In this document: piece after piece, positions 36,000 to 41,976 of the stretch
Layout of the letters: every line of letters begins with the position of its first letter
Position numbering within the stretch: position 1 is the first letter of the stretch
Assembly (NCBI GenBank): GCA_964603125.1
Contig: CAZRUA010000017.1
Location: forward strand, 1-44,612
Source: CAZRUA01 sp964603125
GTDB taxonomy: Bacteria; Bacteroidota; Bacteroidia; B-17B0; Aurantibacillaceae
DNA: 44,612 nt
Direction: 5' to 3'
Program-made: the position numbers and the translations under genes
The notes under the pieces: generated by a model
What the model was told of the DNA's origin: nothing
Databases searched by the model: none
The model's input: the letters and a program-made list of their open reading frames with translations, nothing else

Positions 36000-37541
36000 T
36001 TAAAATGCTGGACAAGATATAGCTCGGTACTTCTTCTTTTTCGGCCTATAATTATCATTTCCATGTTTCGGTGACTTAATAGTATAATCATACTTTAAAT
36101 CTATACTTTGATTCACTTCAAGTTTAAAATTCCAAGTTAACTTCCCTTCTTCCTTATCATATAAAGCGTTATCAACACCATCAATTGTCATTTTATCATC
36201 ATCACTCTTGTCAAAATAGGGAACCTGATCGATTAACTCAACCATCAATATTTCGTTCGAATTATTCTTTAAAGTAAATTCAACTTTAGTTTCTTCGTTA
36301 GAGTAATTGCCTGCTATAAAGTTTTTATGCAGCAACACTTTTTCTGTTCTTAAACACTGTACTCTTTTGTCCTTACCCAAGTAAATACTGAGTGTATCAT
36401 TCTCGGAGTATGTATTTAAAAATGTTTTACCCATATAGGTTCCCGAGTTATAAATATTTGCAGTTCCTGATATTAAATTATACTTATTCCAATTTGGCAA
36501 TTTAGCCATTAAAAATCCGAATGGGTCGAGCTTTGGAATAAGCAAATAATTAAAATTAGCTTCCATTGCATAAGCATCAACATCAACCAAATAAGGCTTT
36601 GAATCAGAGGGAATGGAGTATTGATGATTGATAGTATATTCGGTTATAGCATTCACTACTTCTACTTGTTTAAAATTGACTCCAGAAAAACGAGATGAAC
36701 TTGAATTAGGTAACTTAAAACCACTTAAAGGGTCGGCGGTTGATAGTTTAATTTTCACATCGTCCCATTCTGTGCCGCTAGAATTAAAAACATTAGCCCT
36801 AAAAACAAATTGCAAAGGCTTGTTTGCCCCTTCATATTTAAAATCATACAAGGGTGTCCATCCCGCTTTGGTTACCAAAAATTTAAAAAACACAGTTATT
36901 TCCTTTTCTGATGTAGCGCTAAGTATTAATTTAATTTCTGATGTAGTTTTTTGCGTTACAGTAGAAAATTCTTTGATTTGCTTTTCAAATCTCATTTCCT
37001 TTTGTCCTAACTCATATTCCTTTTCTTTTAATTGATATAAATCTGATGCTAACTCCAAATAACGTTTACTAAAAAATGCTGATGCCTTTTCAATTTCGGC
37101 AACAGAAACTCCGTGTGTTGACATACCTCCAATTGATTCGCCTTTAAACAATAAATCCTTTTCGCGTTCAATGGCATCAAGCTTTGCATTAATAGCACCT
37201 CTAGTGCGCTTAGACAAGGCAACACTATCGGTCAAAGAATTAACTTTAGCATTAAAACTATTTTTTTCAGTCACATAATTTATTCTCTCACTCACAGAAA
37301 TAATATTTGTTGTTGCATCGGATAGAGATACGTTTAAAGAATTCTCCGCAACAAAAGGCGATAAATCAGTAAACAAAATAGTGCTTTGACCTTTAGGTAT
37401 AGTCAGTTTCTTTTCATACAAAACCTCCGCCGAAGAAGTATATACAACAACTTCCTTAATCAGCGGAATGATCTCTTGCTCCTTTTTTGTTTGAGCTAGC
37501 ATTTGAAATGAAATAATTAGAAATAAAATAATTTTCTTCAT
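36000..37541 (-). CDS. DUF4139 (mucoidy inhibitor MuiA family) secreted protein
   Basis: A 513-residue protein with signal peptide (1-17, ending LAQ). DUF4140 at about 25-125 (LIKEVVVYTSSAEVLYEKKL, TILFTDLSPFVAENSLNVSL by landmarks), a coiled-coil stretch to about 205, then DUF4139 at about 208-500 (GWTPLYDFKYEGANKPLQFV, VKIKLSTADP, and LTWNFKLEVN near the end). The molecular function of the family is unknown; the name comes from a mucoidy phenotype. The basic tail ending ISCPAF is unusual. It is 23 bases downstream of the PorP-like gene on the same strand, so the two form an operon. Confidence 0.88.
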   Translation of the reverse strand: MKKIILFLIISFQMLAQTKKEQEIIPLIKEVVVYTSSAEVLYEKKLTIPKGQSTILFTDLSPFVAENSLNVSLSDATTNIISVSERINYVTEKNSFNAKVNSLTDSVALSKRTRGAINAKLDAIEREKDLLFKGESIGGMSTHGVSVAEIEKASAFFSKRYLELASDLYQLKEKEYELGQKEMRFEKQIKEFSTVTQKTTSEIKLILSATSEKEITVFFKFLVTKAGWTPLYDFKYEGANKPLQFVFRANVFNSSGTEWDDVKIKLSTADPLSGFKLPNSSSSRFSGVNFKQVEVVNAITEYTINHQYSIPSDSKPYLVDVDAYAMEANFNYLLIPKLDPFGFLMAKLPNWNKYNLISGTANIYNSGTYMGKTFLNTYSENDTLSIYLGKDKRVQCLRTEKVLLHKNFIAGNYSNEETKVEFTLKNNSNEILMVELIDQVPYFDKSDDDKMTIDGVDNALYDKEEGKLTWNFKLEVNQSIDLKYDYTIKSPKHGNDNYRPKKKKYRAISCPAF

Positions 37542-37564
37542 AGTTTGAATTTTTAAGTGATATT

Positions 37565-38500
37565 TTAAAACATCTTAGTAATGTTAATTTGATAGTTAGA
37601 TCGGAAAGGTTTTATAGAATTTTTAGAATGAATATTTGAATCGAACAATAATTGAACTATAAAAAACTTTCTTCCAAATAATTTATTACTTTTCATTTTA
37701 TAAAAAGCAATCATCGGCGAATAATGAAAATACTTATCATCGCAATATCCTGCCCGTAAACCAAATCTTAGGCTTGCTTCCCTTGTGATAGAATATGATA
37801 GATAAACATAGTTTAAATAATAACTTTTAAGCCACTTACTCGATTCTGGATTTTGCTTTAAAACACCTGTAAAAGAAATATCTAGATTTCTCCTATCTAC
37901 TATTTTTCCCAAGTCACCTATACAAATAACATAATACTTAGGAAAAAATCTTTTATCATTTGCATTACTTAATTGTAGATTTAATGCAGATAATGATAGA
38001 TAATACTTATCCCTTCCAGATGAAAATGACAAAGAAAAATTATCTGTTTGTACAAACTTTCGTTTTGACTTATTTTCGGATAAAGCATTAAAATTATAGT
38101 AGTCAAAAAAACCTTCAGATGATTCAACTAAACTAAACTTATGCAAAACACCAATTCTTGTAAAAACATTATTAAATAAAACTATTCGGTATGAATAACC
38201 TAAGCTTAAAGTTTTATAATTTAAGCTATCATTAATACTGGTGTTATTGAATGCAACACCCAAGCCGGAAAAATACCGAGGAATATAAATAGATCCTTTA
38301 AAATTATCGTAAGAGAATCGTTTACTTAAAAAAGTACTTCCACCGTGTTGATAAGAAACAATCCTAAAAGCATTCTCAACGGACAAATAGGAAGGATTTG
38401 TTTCAAAATTAGAATAATGAAAAGGAATGTAATTATAAACTTGAGCATACACAGCTAAGCCTATCCATTTAAACAAAATAATAAAAACTATTTTTCTCAT
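37565..38500 (-). CDS. Divergent PorP/SprF-like outer-membrane protein
   Basis: A 311-residue predicted outer-membrane barrel. The signal peptide (1-19) is followed by QVYNYIPFHYSNFETNPSYL, which parallels the PorP/SprF start (FSQFYASPINLNPAL) with NPS in place of NPA. Alternating beta strands fill the rest (FRIVSYQHGGSTF, SLRFGLRAGY), and the end is ITKMF. Similarity is limited to the N-terminal landmark and size, so the call is tentative. It would be a T9SS accessory barrel. It is the first gene of an operon with DUF4139. Confidence 0.6.
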   Translation of the reverse strand: MRKIVFIILFKWIGLAVYAQVYNYIPFHYSNFETNPSYLSVENAFRIVSYQHGGSTFLSKRFSYDNFKGSIYIPRYFSGLGVAFNNTSINDSLNYKTLSLGYSYRIVLFNNVFTRIGVLHKFSLVESSEGFFDYYNFNALSENKSKRKFVQTDNFSLSFSSGRDKYYLSLSALNLQLSNANDKRFFPKYYVICIGDLGKIVDRRNLDISFTGVLKQNPESSKWLKSYYLNYVYLSYSITREASLRFGLRAGYCDDKYFHYSPMIAFYKMKSNKLFGRKFFIVQLLFDSNIHSKNSIKPFRSNYQINITKMF

Positions 38501-38602
38501 TATCTAAATTTGATCTATTACTATTCTAAAACGGCTATTTATCAGCCATTTCTTATAACAACAAAATGAGGTAACAAATCTATTTTTCCACCAAAAAAAC
38601 CT

Positions 38603-38610
38603 TACATTTG
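38603..38610 (+). promoter_or_regulatory. TACATTTG -7 box of the SiaB/SiaC-like operon
   Basis: A perfect TAnnTTTG box ends 7 bases before the ATG at 38618. The -33 position is T-rich but has no TTG. It implies a very short or absent leader. Confidence 0.4.
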
Positions 38611-38617
38611 GGCAGGA

Positions 38618-39691
38618 ATGGAACAAAAAATTCGCATAGCAGAAAATACTTCAAAGTATCCATTTACCTTGTTTTATCAGGGCAATTATCAAGATTTACC
38701 TACTTACAACCTTATAGATATTGTTGAAAAAAATGTTTCGTATACCTTTAAGAACTCTTCTTTAAAAAAATTCGTTTATTTGGTAGTCGAGTCTTTACAA
38801 AACATTGAAAGATATAGTGCCAATTTACCTTCATCAAAAGATTTTGTTTTTATACACGTAAGTAATTCTTTTTTTCATTTTTGCTCTCAAAATGTTATCC
38901 CACACAGTAAAGTAGAAGGCTTAAAACACAGATTAGATGAAGTTTCCTCAAAAACACAGGACGAGCTTCGAACAATTTATGTGCAAACAGCTGAATCTGA
39001 CGAATACACTGAAAAAGGAAGTGGTTTAGGTTTAATTGAAATGGCCAGAAAAACAAATCAAAGCTTTAACTATAGCTTTGATGAAATGGACAAGGATTAC
39101 TCCTTTTACAGACTAAATTTTGCGATTCCGGTTGATAAAAAAAGTGAAGCGCATTACTCAAATTGGAATGAGAGCAATGAGTTTTTAGAGAGCTTAATTA
39201 AAGGATTTGAAAAAAATAATAGCACGCTTTATTACGGTGGTGATTTTTCAACCAAGTTCATTCTATCGTTAATTAACTTACTTAACACAGTTAAAAATAA
39301 AGATGCCACGAGCGTAAGTAAAAAAACACATCATATATTAATTGAATTAACACAAAACATAAAAAAGCATGCTCTTTCGTTAAACGAATTTGTTTCGGGA
39401 CAAATGTTTGTAGAATGGGAACAGGAAAATATGAGTTTGAGTACTTATAATTTAATTGAAGACTCCAAAATTTCTTCTTTGGAAAAAAGAATTGCTGAGC
39501 TAAACAAGCTTAATTACGAAGAACTTTTAGAATTAAGTAAAAAACAATTACAAGATTTAAGTATTGTGGATGGCTTGGGCTTAATCGATATTGCCCTACT
39601 AACGCATCCTCGAAAATTTGAATATTTAATCCAAAAAAAAGATACATTTGTATCTGAACTAATTTTAAGCATAAAATTCAAGTATGAGTGA
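38618..39691 (+). CDS. Tandem double SiaB-type (DUF6272) protein kinase
   Basis: A 357-residue cytoplasmic protein made of two copies of the SiaB/DUF6272 GHKL-like kinase fold, usually about 180 residues as a single copy. First copy: residues 1-178, with FYQGNYQDL (19-27), N-box ESLQNIERYS (58-67) and ATP-lid GSGLGLIEMARKT (134-146). Second copy: residues 185-357, with LYYGGDFSTKF (204-214), ELTQNIKKHA (243-252) and DGLGLIDIALLTH (318-330). The second copy has lost one lid glycine. SiaB kinases phosphorylate the SiaC protein, encoded here with an 8-base overlap downstream. The duplication is unusual; the second half may be regulatory. Confidence 0.85.
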   Translation: MEQKIRIAENTSKYPFTLFYQGNYQDLPTYNLIDIVEKNVSYTFKNSSLKKFVYLVVESLQNIERYSANLPSSKDFVFIHVSNSFFHFCSQNVIPHSKVEGLKHRLDEVSSKTQDELRTIYVQTAESDEYTEKGSGLGLIEMARKTNQSFNYSFDEMDKDYSFYRLNFAIPVDKKSEAHYSNWNESNEFLESLIKGFEKNNSTLYYGGDFSTKFILSLINLLNTVKNKDATSVSKKTHHILIELTQNIKKHALSLNEFVSGQMFVEWEQENMSLSTYNLIEDSKISSLEKRIAELNKLNYEELLELSKKQLQDLSIVDGLGLIDIALLTHPRKFEYLIQKKDTFVSELILSIKFKYE

Positions 39692-40061
39692 TAATCTTTT
39701 TCAAATGGAAGCACAAGAGGATACCCCATATATAAAGCTAGAAACTAAAGGTGAGAAAAACTTTGTTTTTATTTCGGGTGTTTCAATGCCAGAAAATGCT
39801 TTTGAATTTTACTCCCCACTTTTTAATAAAATAAATGATTTTTTCAAATCACCATCCAATGTAACACTTGAGATTCACTTAGATTATATGAATTCAATGT
39901 CGAACAAATTGCTTTTTAAATTAATATCTGATTTCCATCAAAAAATAAATGAGTTTAATTTAGTATGGAAATATGCAATGAATGATGATTTAATGCTTGC
40001 TAAAGGGAAAGAAATTCAAAGTATTTTCCCTGATTTAAAAATTGAACTGATTGCTCTTTAA
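39684..40061 (+). CDS. SiaC-like regulatory phosphoprotein (DUF1987)
   Basis: A 125-residue protein with the DUF1987/SiaC pattern: FISGVSMPENAFEFYSPL at 29-46 and LDYMNSMSNKLLFKLIS at 66-82. Then comes VWKYAMNDDLMLAKGKE. In SiaC the Thr/Ser in the YxNxxS region is switched between phosphorylated and free forms; here the candidates are Ser71 and Ser73. SiaC in Pseudomonas activates a diguanylate cyclase when unphosphorylated; none is visible here, so the partner is unknown. Start at 39684 overlaps the SiaB-like gene by 8 bases (ATGAGTGA); a later ATG at 39706 is possible. Confidence 0.85.
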   Translation: MSDNLFQMEAQEDTPYIKLETKGEKNFVFISGVSMPENAFEFYSPLFNKINDFFKSPSNVTLEIHLDYMNSMSNKLLFKLISDFHQKINEFNLVWKYAMNDDLMLAKGKEIQSIFPDLKIELIAL

Positions 40062-41785
40062 ACTTTAAATCCTAAAACAAGTATATCATCTGTTTGAGCC
40101 AGCTTACCTTTCCAGGCTTCCAATTCTTTACCTAACAAGCCTTCTGCTTCTGAAAAGTTTGAAAAATTAGATATGCTTTGCAAAATATTTTCAGTTCGCT
40201 TTATGTTCAATTTCTCGGTTTTATTATTGTGAATTCCAAACTGATCGCTAAAACCATCACTCATTAAAAAAAAGCAATCACCCTGTTTCACTTCCAAACT
40301 CTTGTTTTCTAAATCTTCCAGTTTTAGTTCAGTACCAATTGTTTTATTGCTTACAACATGATGCTTAAGTGTTCCATTTTGAAAATGATACAAGCCGTTA
40401 GCCAAGCCAGAAAAAAGAACCTCGTTACTACTATCTTTAAAACAAAGCACAGTTATATCCATTCCATACTGCACTTTATCATGGCTCGAAAATGCACTTG
40501 TTATACCTTCATTTAAATCTAACAATATTTTATTAGGCATTACCTCGCCTTTCATATTCACAATTTCATTTAGTAGGTTATGCCCTAAAATAGTCAACAA
40601 TGCTCCAGGAACGCCATGTCCAGTGCAATCGGCCAAAACAACTATTTTATTACCATTCACATTACTCAACCAATAAAAATCGCCCGATAAATAATCCTTT
40701 GGTTTATTAAAAACAAATGAGTTTTTAAAGTACTCCTTTAAATCATTCTTATTCTCCAAAAAATTAGACTGAATTACTGATGCGTATTTAATACTACTTA
40801 AAATACGTGTATTTACCTTTGTTATTTCGGTGTTCTTTTTCTCTAGCTCTGCGTTATATTTTTTCCGCTGACGGAACAGTAATATTAATGTTAAAAAAGC
40901 CAATAGAACTGCTACTGCAAACAAAATTAAATACATAATTATTTTCCTTGATGCATCAAGATCCCTTTTTTGCAAATCTATTAATTGCTCTTGCATTTTT
41001 AATTGCATTTCAGCATGACTTATTTGCTCCTTTAAAGCTAAATATTCACTGCTCGAAACGTCAATTCCTTTCATTAAAGTAGATGCTTCATCAATTTTTT
41101 GCCTTAATTCATCAGTAGAAAGGTCCGCATTGCTTAATGCTAATTTCATAGCTGAACGTATTTTTTTAGATATTGACTTAGCCAAAGTATCCTCATCCTT
41201 AGCCACAACAATTTCTGTTTTTACCTCCTCGCTTTTAACTTGACCAATTGTTGAATTATTAATCTGTGCAGATTTTAATAGTAAATTCTTATTCGAATGC
41301 ATTACATCCGCGCTCGACTTTTTCTGGTTTTCATCATAAGCAATAGCTTTAATATTACTTGAACCATCCAAATTCAGCTCCCCAATAGTATTTAAACTAT
41401 TATCATCTTTCTTTAATATAAATGAAATATTTGAAAAGGCTATTTTTGCACCCGCACTAGAATAATTTAATATCCAAACAACTGTTGAATAGCTATCTTT
41501 AAAAGCAGATACTGTATACTTTCCTGGTTTAGGAAGAAATAATTTATAAGAACCACTTATATCCGTTTGGCTCGAAATCTTATTCCCATCACACTCAGCA
41601 ATTATTTTCGTTCCACTTAAAGGACCTTCGAAACTTACGTTTTTACTTGCCTTTTTCAGCATAAGTACCTTGTCACCTGAAAAACCATTCACACTTCCCG
41701 TAAGCGAAATAGTTTGTGCTTTACAAAAGCTAACAAAAACGAAAAAACAAAGGCAGAGGGATTTAAGTCTCAAATTCTTCCTCAT
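40058..41785 (-). CDS. Membrane SpoIIE/PP2C phosphatase with extracytoplasmic domain (SiaA-like role)
   Basis: A 575-residue protein. Signal peptide 1-24; a carboxypeptidase-regulatory/Ig-like domain at about 25-130 (TDISGSYKLFLPKPGKYTVS, 74-93); a polar linker and coiled coil at about 200-280; one transmembrane helix at 282-304; a short coiled coil; and a SpoIIE phosphatase domain at about 360-575. Metal-binding Asp residues are kept: SGDFYW (D369), ADCTGHGVPG (D386), MSDGFSDQFG (D510), TDDILVLG (D566/D567). It is expected to dephosphorylate the SiaC-like protein. It converges on that gene with a 4-base overlap. Unlike SiaA it has no visible HAMP domain. Confidence 0.88.
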   Translation of the reverse strand: MRKNLRLKSLCLCFFVFVSFCKAQTISLTGSVNGFSGDKVLMLKKASKNVSFEGPLSGTKIIAECDGNKISSQTDISGSYKLFLPKPGKYTVSAFKDSYSTVVWILNYSSAGAKIAFSNISFILKKDDNSLNTIGELNLDGSSNIKAIAYDENQKKSSADVMHSNKNLLLKSAQINNSTIGQVKSEEVKTEIVVAKDEDTLAKSISKKIRSAMKLALSNADLSTDELRQKIDEASTLMKGIDVSSSEYLALKEQISHAEMQLKMQEQLIDLQKRDLDASRKIIMYLILFAVAVLLAFLTLILLFRQRKKYNAELEKKNTEITKVNTRILSSIKYASVIQSNFLENKNDLKEYFKNSFVFNKPKDYLSGDFYWLSNVNGNKIVVLADCTGHGVPGALLTILGHNLLNEIVNMKGEVMPNKILLDLNEGITSAFSSHDKVQYGMDITVLCFKDSSNEVLFSGLANGLYHFQNGTLKHHVVSNKTIGTELKLEDLENKSLEVKQGDCFFLMSDGFSDQFGIHNNKTEKLNIKRTENILQSISNFSNFSEAEGLLGKELEAWKGKLAQTDDILVLGFKV

Positions 41786-41976
41786 AAAAATAGTTTAAAG
41801 AATTATCTAAAGTAAAACTATTTTTCAAATCTTTGTTTCCATTTGTCGAATTGATTAAAAAAATACTCGTGAAAAATCCCAAAACTTTAACCTAATCCTC
41901 TTTAGAAAAATCAACTCCGATTACATCAAGAAATTTTTCTTTTTGAGTGGTAAGATTAAGTATCAGTGTTTTAAAA
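41786..41976. other. Non-coding gap (191 bases) before the phosphatase gene
   Basis: No gene or strong terminator was found. It holds the upstream region of the phosphatase gene and the downstream end of the VIT/vWA gene. An 8-bp inverted repeat (AGAAAAAT ... ATTTTTCT, roughly 41903-41943) with a long loop is the only structure seen and is too weak to name. A TACTTTAG, one mismatch from a -7 box, lies about 30 bases before the phosphatase ATG on the minus strand. Confidence 0.4.
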
